DNA of 64,000 bases from Parcubacteria group bacterium Gr01-1014_13 (GTDB lineage Bacteria; Patescibacteria; ABY1; Magasanikbacterales; GWA2-37-8). The notes under the pieces are model-generated. The model worked only from the letters and a program-made list of their open reading frames with translations, searched no databases and was not told the DNA's origin. Shown in pieces: positions 58,193-64,000 of this stretch; within the stretch, counting starts at the first letter, position 1; each line of letters opens with the position of its first letter. A program made the position numbers and the translations under genes. The stretch spans positions 186,001 to 250,000 of the forward strand of contig VMGB01000001.1 of the NCBI GenBank assembly GCA_007376295.1, given 5' to 3'.

Positions 58193-59725
58193 TTATGTTA
58201 AGCGTGGAAATAATTGTTCTGGTTTTGCAATCTTATTTCCCGCTAAAGCATTCCCCCACTTCTGCAGTTTGGCTAACGGCTTGGCTAGTTCTTCAGAGAC
58301 ATCTAACCCTAATTGAACAAATAATTTTTCAGCTGTTTCTGGCATAACAGGCCAGATCATAACTGCGATATGGCGCAGAGCTTCGGAAAGATTGGATAAT
58401 AAATCATAGACTTCCTTCTCTTTTCCAGCTTTCATCATTGCCCAAGGTTGGCTCTTGGTAATTATACCATCGCAAAAACCAATCAGCTCCCAAATCATTT
58501 CTAAAGTATGGCTAAAACCAAAATTAGACATCTGTTTGTTATATTTACTTTCTATATCATTTGTATGCTTAGCTAAATCTTTGAGCGGAGATTTGGCTTT
58601 TGGTATTATTCCTTCACAATATTTTTCTACCATCACTAAAATACGATTAGTGAGGTTGCCTAAACCATTGGCCAGATCCGCTTCATAGCGTTCACCAAAT
58701 TTTGCATAAGAAAAATCCCCATCATTATCAAATTGAATTTCGCGCATCAAAAAATAACGGACAGCTTCCAGCGGATATTTTTTAGTTAATTCCAACGGGT
58801 CAATTACATTACCAATAGTTTTGCTCATTTTTTGCCCGTCTACAGTAATCCAACCATGTACAGCAATTTGTTTAGGTAAATCAATGCCTACCGACAGAAG
58901 CATGGCCGGCCAAAGCAGAGAATGAAAACGATTAATCTCTTTTCCGATAACATGGGCATCTGCCGGCCAATATTTTTTGAATGATTTATTATCTTTTGTC
59001 CCCCAACCCAAAGCGGTAAGATAATTTGTTAACGCATCAAACCAAACATACATAACCTGTTTGTCGTCTCCTGGCACAGGCACACCCCAACTTAATTTTT
59101 CTTTGGTTCGGGAGATGCTGATATCTTCCAAACCTTTTTTTAACATGTTGCTAGCTTCGTTGAATCTGGATTCTGGGTACACAAAATCAGGATGTTTTTT
59201 GAACAGTGCTTCCAAAGGCTTTTGGAATTTAGATAAACGAAAAAAATAATTTTCTTCGGAAACTGTTTCTGGTACAGTGTGATGGTCTGGGCACTTGCCA
59301 TCTACTAAATCTTTTTCCAACTTAAATGCTTCACAGCCCACACAATACAATCCGGTATATGTTTTTTTATAAATATCACCGCTAGCCATGGATTTTTGCC
59401 AAAATTCTTGCGCACCGGCAATATGTCTATCTTCGGTAGTGCGAATAAAATCGTCATTGGTAATATTCCACGCATCGGCGAGTAACTGGTACTTCGCAGA
59501 TTTTTCGGCAGCAAATTTTTCTACTGGTTGACCGGCTTCTTTAGCTGTATGTAACATTTTTTGACCATGCTCATCTGTACCAGTGAGAAAGTAGACATCT
59601 TTTCCTAAGAGTCTTTGGTAACGAGCCATGACATCGGTATATAAAATTTCCAAAGCAAAACCAATATGCGGATCTGCATTGGCGTATGGAATGGCTGTGG
59701 TTATATAAAATTTGTTTTTTGCCAT
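58193..59725 (-). CDS. metG: Methionyl-tRNA synthetase
   Basis: Class I synthetase. Seen: TTAIPYANADPHIGFALEIL with the HIGH motif, FLTGTDEHGQK, the knuckle CVGCEAF...GKCPDH (only three Cys plus His), and KMSKTIGNVIDP. 510 residues, without the C-terminal dimerisation domain of E. coli MetG. One nt before rsmI. Confidence 0.97.
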   Translation of the reverse strand: MAKNKFYITTAIPYANADPHIGFALEILYTDVMARYQRLLGKDVYFLTGTDEHGQKMLHTAKEAGQPVEKFAAEKSAKYQLLADAWNITNDDFIRTTEDRHIAGAQEFWQKSMASGDIYKKTYTGLYCVGCEAFKLEKDLVDGKCPDHHTVPETVSEENYFFRLSKFQKPLEALFKKHPDFVYPESRFNEASNMLKKGLEDISISRTKEKLSWGVPVPGDDKQVMYVWFDALTNYLTALGWGTKDNKSFKKYWPADAHVIGKEINRFHSLLWPAMLLSVGIDLPKQIAVHGWITVDGQKMSKTIGNVIDPLELTKKYPLEAVRYFLMREIQFDNDGDFSYAKFGERYEADLANGLGNLTNRILVMVEKYCEGIIPKAKSPLKDLAKHTNDIESKYNKQMSNFGFSHTLEMIWELIGFCDGIITKSQPWAMMKAGKEKEVYDLLSNLSEALRHIAVMIWPVMPETAEKLFVQLGLDVSEELAKPLAKLQKWGNALAGNKIAKPEQLFPRLT

Positions 59726-59726
59726 A

Positions 59727-60395
59727 TTACTTTTGATTCACCACTACTACAAACTCACCCCTCTCGTCAGTCATCTGCTCTATAATCTCATCGATATTTC
59801 CTCGGTAAATTGTTTCAAATTTTTTAGTTAATTCTCTACAAACCACCAATCCCCTGCCTACATCCAGATTTTCTTTTAATTCCTGCAAACACTTTTTTAT
59901 TCGGTGGCCTGATTCGTAAAACACAACTGTATATTCGGCCGCGGCAACTTCTTTAAAAAATTTCTGTCGTTTATTTTTATGCGGCGGAAAACCCATGAAA
60001 ACAAATTTGTCTGTAGGGAATCCGGAAATAGATAATGCTGCCACTACTGCTGAGGCGCCAGGAATAGGAATAATCTCCGGTTTTAAATTTTTAACTAACG
60101 ATTTGATAAGCAATCCTCCCGGATCGCTGATTCCAGGTGTGCCTGCATCGGTAACTAAGGCTAAATTTTTACCTTCTTCTAATAATTTAGCTATTTCTTT
60201 TACTTTTCTTTCTTCAGTGTGTTGGTGGTAACTAACCATTGTTTTGTTAATTTCGTAGCGTTCCAGTAAATTTTTAGTGACTCTGGTGTCTTCGCACAAG
60301 ATAAAATCAACATTTTTTAATGTCTCAATGGCGCGTAAAGTAATATCGCCCAGATTACCAATCGGAGTAGCTACTATATAAAGTTTACCTAACAT
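59727..60395 (-). CDS. rsmI: 16S rRNA (cytidine-1402-2'-O)-methyltransferase RsmI
   Basis: Tetrapyrrole-methylase fold enzyme methylating C1402 of 16S rRNA. Seen: LGKLYIVATPIGNLGDITLRA, FILCEDTRVTKNLL, LVTDAGTPGISDPGGLL, IPGASAVVAALSISGFP, GFPPHKNKRQ. ATG at 60395 is chosen because the 5' extension to 60482 lies over a terminator hairpin. 222 residues. Last core gene before the 60.5-61.3 kb accessory unit. Confidence 0.95.
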   Translation of the reverse strand: MLGKLYIVATPIGNLGDITLRAIETLKNVDFILCEDTRVTKNLLERYEINKTMVSYHQHTEERKVKEIAKLLEEGKNLALVTDAGTPGISDPGGLLIKSLVKNLKPEIIPIPGASAVVAALSISGFPTDKFVFMGFPPHKNKRQKFFKEVAAAEYTVVFYESGHRIKKCLQELKENLDVGRGLVVCRELTKKFETIYRGNIDEIIEQMTDERGEFVVVVNQK

Positions 60396-60433
60396 ATACA
60401 GTGATATTTTAGCAAATAAATAACAAAAAGGCA

Positions 60434-60470
60434 AAAGAAAAGCTCCGCGCGCATCTTTAATACGGGGAGC
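60434..60470 (-). terminator. Rho-independent terminator of the 60.5-61.3 kb unit
   Basis: Minus strand: GCTCC...GGAGC outer stem (60470-60466, 60446-60442) with one mismatch inward, then TTTTCTTTT. Confidence 0.7.
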
Positions 60471-60481
60471 CTGAATGAACA

Positions 60482-60817
60482 TTATAGATTAGGACTTTCA
60501 GCCTCTTGTTTACTCAATTGGCATTCTACCTTACCAGATTCATAGATTGTACAAGTCAGCGGGCCGGGATTCTTTATCCAGCTTACCAGTACGTCCGGAT
60601 CATTTGTAATAGCCCCAATCCCTTGGCAATTCAGTTCTAGAACAACTTTATTGTCGCTAGTAACAACTGTATCCAACACCATGCAGGTGCCATTGGTCAG
60701 GACTTCCGGACCCGGACCCTCGGTTTCCTTGTGTATGATACCCAGTACCAAAGACAGGATTACAGTTGCCATCAAAATTCCAAACAACGGACCGATAGGC
60801 AAAATAAGCTTCTTCAT
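60482..60817 (-). CDS. Hypothetical membrane-anchored small protein
   Basis: 111 residues. Signal anchor KKLILPIGPLFGILMATVILSLVLGII, then about 80 exported residues with three spaced Cys (GTCMVL, LNCQG, LTCTI, VECQL; four in all) that may form disulfides. No family recognised. The start overlaps the upstream gene (ATGA) and has a strong SD, AAGGAGG 7 nt before ATG. Last gene of a two-gene unit. Confidence 0.7.
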   Translation of the reverse strand: MKKLILPIGPLFGILMATVILSLVLGIIHKETEGPGPEVLTNGTCMVLDTVVTSDNKVVLELNCQGIGAITNDPDVLVSWIKNPGPLTCTIYESGKVECQLSKQEAESPNL

Positions 60818-61290
60818 GACTGCACCTCCTTGTTGTTCTCCTTAACAAATGTGACTAGAGGGCAAATCTTCTGCTTCCTTGCCTGCACGAATCTCCATAC
60901 AACGCGCACAAAACTAGGATTAGCAGTATCTGTCTTTTTTGGTTTGTCTACTTGCTTCAACTTTCTATCAGTCCAGCTATTGTATAGGTAGCTACCTGAA
61001 ATGATAAGGAGGACTAAAGTTACTACTGCACCTAGACCAACCCCGTAGATTTTGAAGCCGAACAGATAAATCGGCAGTACGGTTAAGGAAGCGAGTGCTG
61101 AAATATACACAATGGCGTTAAGCAAAAGCACTAGCGGCGCAGAGAATAGAATTGTGCGCATGAATTGGCATAGATTTGTTCCAGCCCTTTCTTTTTCCGA
61201 GGTCATACTCCACCTTTCCCAGAATTCTTCCATAATTCCTAATGACCAGAAATACCAGCGCACATACCATTTGCTTCTGTTGAGATCCAT
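60814..61290 (-). CDS. Hypothetical membrane protein (Trp-rich N-terminus)
   Basis: About 158 residues from the ATG at 61290, with GGGGGG immediately upstream as SD. A Trp/Tyr-rich N-terminus (SKWYVRWYFWSLGIMEEFWE), a segment GTNLCQFMRTILFSAP, three hydrophobic helices (68-120) and a basic C-terminus with a second Cys. I recognise no family, though amphipathic Trp-rich membrane proteins of this layout also occur in phages. First gene of the unit. Confidence 0.7.
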   Translation of the reverse strand: MDLNRSKWYVRWYFWSLGIMEEFWERWSMTSEKERAGTNLCQFMRTILFSAPLVLLLNAIVYISALASLTVLPIYLFGFKIYGVGLGAVVTLVLLIISGSYLYNSWTDRKLKQVDKPKKTDTANPSFVRVVWRFVQARKQKICPLVTFVKENNKEVQS

Positions 61291-61313
61291 TTCCCCCCTT
61301 CCTTTCTTCCAAG

Positions 61314-61342
61314 AGATTAACACATGATGAGCGTGAAGTCAA
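61314..61342 (-). promoter_or_regulatory. Promoter of the 60.5-61.3 kb unit
   Basis: Minus strand: TTGACT (61342-61337), 17-bp spacer, TAATCT (61319-61314); only 3 nt from the stop of the ferredoxin gene. Confidence 0.75.
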
Positions 61343-61345
61343 TGT

Positions 61346-61537
61346 TTATTCCTCCCAAGAAATAGCCTGAGTCGGACATGAATCTATAGCCATTTGCACC
61401 ATAGCCTCTTCATCACCTGCAGGATCATATACCTCGGCTTTGGTATTATCTTCATTCATTCGAAAAGTGCCAGCGCCAATAGACGGACAGAGTCCGCAAG
61501 CGATGCATTTATCTTTATCTATTTTCGGAGTTTTCAT
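61346..61537 (-). CDS. Ferredoxin, single [4Fe-4S] cluster
   Basis: 63-residue ferredoxin: CIACGLC (C11, C14, C17) and CPTQAI with C54, giving one [4Fe-4S] cluster as in Thermotoga- and Desulfovibrio-type ferredoxins. Electron carrier in the cytoplasm. Two nt after the NuoE-like gene; last gene of the rrf2-nifS run, immediately before the accessory unit's promoter. Confidence 0.93.
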   Translation of the reverse strand: MKTPKIDKDKCIACGLCPSIGAGTFRMNEDNTKAEVYDPAGDEEAMVQMAIDSCPTQAISWEE

Positions 61538-61539
61538 AA

Positions 61540-61866
61540 TTAAATCAAATCGTCTAAAACTTTATCTAAGTTAGCCATTTTTTCTTCAGGAGTCGGAGGT
61601 ATGGCTTCGGCAGCTTTAGCTATCTCCCCTATTATTGTATCCGGATTTGCTCTTTGAATAATATTATCGTTGACCGATAGATTCGGGCCAAAATCGCAAT
61701 TACCAAGACAACCACAATATTCTAAATCATAATCAGCGTTCTTTTGTGTATTTTCTAACCCAAAAGCCTGCTTTATTTTTCGCATAATACTTTCCGGCCC
61801 CTTTTTGGCGCAGGTAGGGTCGTTGCATACACGGATAACAACTTGTTTAGGTGTAGTATTTTTCAT
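61540..61866 (-). CDS. Thioredoxin-like [2Fe-2S] ferredoxin (NuoE-type)
   Basis: About 108 residues. C14-x4-C19 and C53-x3-C57 (CNDPTC and CLGNC) give the NuoE-type [2Fe-2S] site on a thioredoxin-like fold; the C-terminus has YGPNLSVND-like DFGPNLSVNDNII. It overlaps the end of nifS by 20 nt. No other complex I genes are present, so it is a free-standing ferredoxin, perhaps working with the [4Fe-4S] ferredoxin. Confidence 0.87.
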   Translation of the reverse strand: MKNTTPKQVVIRVCNDPTCAKKGPESIMRKIKQAFGLENTQKNADYDLEYCGCLGNCDFGPNLSVNDNIIQRANPDTIIGEIAKAAEAIPPTPEEKMANLDKVLDDLI

Positions 61867-63058
61867 ATTTATTCGAGCGTTGCTGTTCAACAATTAATGG
61901 CAAGTATTTCATTATGTAATCAATGTCTTGTTTGGTGTTGCAATGTCCAAAAGTAAAACGCAGACTACCACGTGATTGTTCTGTTGGAATACCCATAGCT
62001 TTTAAAACATGGGATTGATCTAAAGATTTGACTGTGCAGGCTGATCCGGTGGAACACATAACCCCGTATTCATCCAAATACAGAAGTAATGCCTCCCCTT
62101 CTATACCTGCAAAACTAACATTTAAATTATTTACTAATCTGTGTGGTCCAATTTCCGGACCGTTTAGTTTAACTTGTGGAATCTGTTTTTGTAATTTATC
62201 CCAAAAATATTTTACTAATCCGTCTAGACGTTTTGTTTCTTTATCTTTACCAGCTTGGACTAATTCTAAGGCTTTAGCAAATCCCACAATGCCAGCAATG
62301 TTTTCGGTACCAGCGCGTAAGTTGCGTTCTTGTTCCCCGCCTAAAATTAATGGCTTAATAGCAACTCCGCGGCGCACATAAAGCATACCTATGCCTTTGG
62401 GGCCATAAATTTTACTGGCGTTAATAGTCATCAGATCAACATGTAATTTTTCTACATCTAAATTCAGATAACCGGCTGCCTGACAAGCATCGGTATGAAA
62501 AAACGGATAAGAAGCTTTGTTTTCTTTGCGGTACTGCAAAAGTTTACGTCCAATTTCGGCAATTGGTTGAATAGCGCCAACTTCGTTGTTGGCAGACATT
62601 ATGGAAATTAAAATTGTGTCCGGACGAATAGCCTTAATTACATCATCAACATTTACCATTCCTTTGTCATTTACTTTTACATAAGTTATTTCCCAACCCG
62701 ATTTTTTGAGATCTTCTAACGGATGTAATACGGCATGGTGCTCTATTGGAGTAGAGATAATATGTTTACCGTGCTGGAGATGGGCTTTGGCAATGCCGTA
62801 AATAGCTAGATTGTCCGATTCAGTACCACTGCCGGTAAAAATAATGTTTTCGGGTAAGGCGCCAATAAATTTAGCTATTGTGCGTCGGCTGGTATTTAGA
62901 GCTTCATTGGCTTTAAGACCTTCGTGATACAGAGAAGAAGGGTTGCCATAAACTTTGCTAAAATATGGCTCCATAGCCTTAAGAACCGCCTTATCTATAT
63001 AGGTAGTAGCGGCGTGATCCAAATATACATCTTTAGTTTTCTTTGGTTTTGGCAACAT
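61847..63058 (-). CDS. nifS: Cysteine desulfurase, NifS/IscS-like
   Basis: PLP enzyme mobilising sulfur from cysteine for Fe-S clusters and tRNA thiolation. Seen: VYLDHAATTYIDKAVL, TGSGTESDNLAIYG, HHAVLHPLE, HTDACQAAGY, the PLP Lys in NASKIYGPKG, and CSTGSACTVK with the active-site Cys. 403 residues. Follows rrf2 by 1 nt. No IscU or SufU scaffold is visible in the window. Confidence 0.95.
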   Translation of the reverse strand: MLPKPKKTKDVYLDHAATTYIDKAVLKAMEPYFSKVYGNPSSLYHEGLKANEALNTSRRTIAKFIGALPENIIFTGSGTESDNLAIYGIAKAHLQHGKHIISTPIEHHAVLHPLEDLKKSGWEITYVKVNDKGMVNVDDVIKAIRPDTILISIMSANNEVGAIQPIAEIGRKLLQYRKENKASYPFFHTDACQAAGYLNLDVEKLHVDLMTINASKIYGPKGIGMLYVRRGVAIKPLILGGEQERNLRAGTENIAGIVGFAKALELVQAGKDKETKRLDGLVKYFWDKLQKQIPQVKLNGPEIGPHRLVNNLNVSFAGIEGEALLLYLDEYGVMCSTGSACTVKSLDQSHVLKAMGIPTEQSRGSLRFTFGHCNTKQDIDYIMKYLPLIVEQQRSNKYEKYYT

Positions 63059-63059
63059 G

Positions 63060-63395
63060 TTAAATCTTTACTTTTTGTAGTACTTTAATAATATCTTTAT
63101 TTAACTTGGCATTCATTTTGGATTTGGCCGCAGCCATCTTACCTTCCATAATTTCAAATATCTTGTATAGGTTTAAATTTTTTAATGACCCGTGCACACG
63201 ATAACCTCCGTTTACGCCTTGTTCGGCTTCAATAATACCTGCCAAATTTAATTTGCGCGCTATTTTTTGCAAAAACCAAAAAGAAATACCGGATTTTTCG
63301 GAAAATTCCCGCAGACTGACAAATGTTTTCTTTTTTCTGTTCAGATACTGCAGCAACTGAACTGCGTAATCTGTTTCTTTTTTTAAGGCAAACAT
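63060..63395 (-). CDS. Rrf2 family regulator without cluster cysteines
   Basis: Winged-helix transcription regulator, 111 residues. Seen: LKKETDYAVQLLQYL and the wing GVNGGYRV. IscR-like Rrf2 proteins bind Fe-S through three Cys near residues 90-106; this protein has no Cys at all, so it cannot sense clusters in that way. Directly upstream of nifS, it probably regulates the operon. Confidence 0.88.
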   Translation of the reverse strand: MFALKKETDYAVQLLQYLNRKKKTFVSLREFSEKSGISFWFLQKIARKLNLAGIIEAEQGVNGGYRVHGSLKNLNLYKIFEIMEGKMAAAKSKMNAKLNKDIIKVLQKVKI

Positions 63396-63397
63396 AT

Positions 63398-63988
63398 TTA
63401 GAATGGCAGGGTTAAATTTATATTCTTTTTTCCAGACAAGGCCTGATTGGCTGGGCCGAAATCAAAGTTAACGGCAAACGGGGTGATTTCTCCTACCAGG
63501 GATTTATAAAATAGCTGTTTGTTATTCTTACCAAATTCGTAAATTTCTTTAGTTACTTTTACATCCTGTTCGCAATACTTCTTTATCTCATTTATCTTGC
63601 CCTCTTTCCACCAGCGTATCGCTTGTAAGCCATCAGCGCTTTTTTCCATATCCAGAGTAGCCATGGCAATATCGTTTAATTTTAGACGTATACCCACGCT
63701 TTCTTTGACTTTTTTCATGATATCCAAGTGATTTATCACTGACAGATTGCCTGGATAATAGTTGTGGAGTATTGGTAAGTCAAAGTGTTCGCTGTTGTAG
63801 CCAATGATACGATCGGCTTTTTCCAAAATAGGCCAGAGTTTGTTTAGTTCATTCTCTTCAAAACTGGTATAGCTATCAGTGGCATAGCTATATATAGAAA
63901 CGCAGGATATTTTAAATTTTTTAAAGTCATTGTCTACATCAGCAAAAGTATTTTGTGTTTCTATATCAAAAACTATTTCGTTTAACAT
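63398..63988 (-). CDS. DEDD 3'-5' exonuclease (RNase H-like, YprB-like)
   Basis: 196 residues. Exo I: IVFDIETQN (D8, E10), Exo II: IIGYNSEHFDLPIL, Exo III: YCEQDVKVTKEIY with the catalytic Tyr and Asp. Close to predicted YprB/RNase H-like nucleases. Two nt before rrf2. Its ATG lies 12 nt from the window end; upstream context is not visible. Confidence 0.9.
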   Translation of the reverse strand: MLNEIVFDIETQNTFADVDNDFKKFKISCVSIYSYATDSYTSFEENELNKLWPILEKADRIIGYNSEHFDLPILHNYYPGNLSVINHLDIMKKVKESVGIRLKLNDIAMATLDMEKSADGLQAIRWWKEGKINEIKKYCEQDVKVTKEIYEFGKNNKQLFYKSLVGEITPFAVNFDFGPANQALSGKKNINLTLPF

Positions 63989-64000
63989 AAAGTAATAGAA

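Noticed and set aside
60396..60482. 29-residue N-terminal extension of RsmI
   Set aside because: It overlaps a terminator hairpin and has no family similarity; MLGKLYIVATPIGN is the usual start.
1..64000. CRISPR array, tRNA or rRNA genes, IS elements
   Set aside because: No regularly spaced repeats, no rRNA core sequences, no transposase and no convincing cloverleaf were found by reading; short tRNAs could still be missed.

Overview
The window looks like a chromosomal segment of a Candidate Phyla Radiation bacterium (Patescibacteria, Parcubacteria-like). Support: AT-rich DNA, very tight packing (many genes 1-5 nt apart or joined by ATGA overlaps), nearly all housekeeping genes starting in an A/T-rich TAnATG context with no Shine-Dalgarno (SD) sequence, a short ATP synthase delta subunit, a degenerate PriA, and the mix of translation, envelope and nucleotide-sanitation genes. 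TGA is a normal stop, so this is not a TGA-glycine lineage. The placement is inferred from gene content, not from a marker phylogeny.

Layout. 0-2.4 kb: end of a GT4 glycosyltransferase, a GT2 glycosyltransferase, a MazG-like pyrophosphohydrolase and RadC. 2.4-5.3 kb: defence-type block with a Phd/RelE toxin-antitoxin pair under its own promoter and operator, then a C5-cytosine methyltransferase, HNH endonuclease and Vsr endonuclease, closed by a perfect 22-bp inverted repeat. 5.3-10.3 kb: transglutaminase-like protein, rhodanese, sugar dehydrogenase, TspO, ArfB, GIY-YIG and Pif1 helicase. 10.3-17.4 kb: complete F-type ATP synthase operon (I-a-c-b-delta-alpha-gamma-beta, then epsilon) with an antisense gene lodged between atpD and atpC. 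17.4-21.4 kb: two tandem paralogous unknown genes, a 42-residue Cys-rich peptide, an ABC-type ATPase with a C-terminal HEPN-like motif, a Cas4-like/DUF2779 nuclease and a DciA-like protein. 21.4-26.2 kb: mreBCD-mrdA rod-shape operon. 26.3-33.0 kb: greA, lysS, a nucleotidyltransferase, an RdgB-Nudix fusion, serS, alr, ftsQ. 33.0-34.1 kb: Xer recombinase. 34.1-39.9 kb (minus strand): ddl, envC-like, gltX, two small genes, a WecG/TagA glycosyltransferase, uppS. 40.0-42.7 kb: clpB under a CIRCE element. 42.7-45.7 kb: four consecutive minus-strand genes, each with its own promoter and terminator. 45.7-53.7 kb: a modular D,D-carboxypeptidase, a LigB/Memo protein, priA-like, def, fmt, a 49-codon small gene, an O-antigen ligase-like protein. 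53.6-60.4 kb (minus): membrane protein, large secreted lipase-like protein, tatD, cvpA, metG, rsmI. 60.4-61.3 kb: a two-gene unit. 61.3-64 kb (minus): rrf2-nifS-NuoE-like-ferredoxin and a DEDD exonuclease.

The most distinctive signal is a class of small self-contained transcription units scattered between housekeeping operons (16.6, 17.4-18.1, 42.8-45.7 and 60.5-61.3 kb; probably also 52.1 kb on the plus strand). The minus-strand units share a near-consensus promoter (TTGACA or TTGACT, 17-bp spacer, -10 usually TAnnnT), nearly all have a strong GGAG/GGAGG SD (the housekeeping genes have none), and each ends in a dedicated hairpin terminator. They encode mostly short, unrecognised, often membrane-anchored or exported proteins, one of them a metzincin-type lipoprotein protease. 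Two gene-expression styles therefore coexist in one small genome, and the second style marks the accessory, lineage-specific genes.

No rRNA, tRNA, CRISPR array or insertion sequence was recognised.
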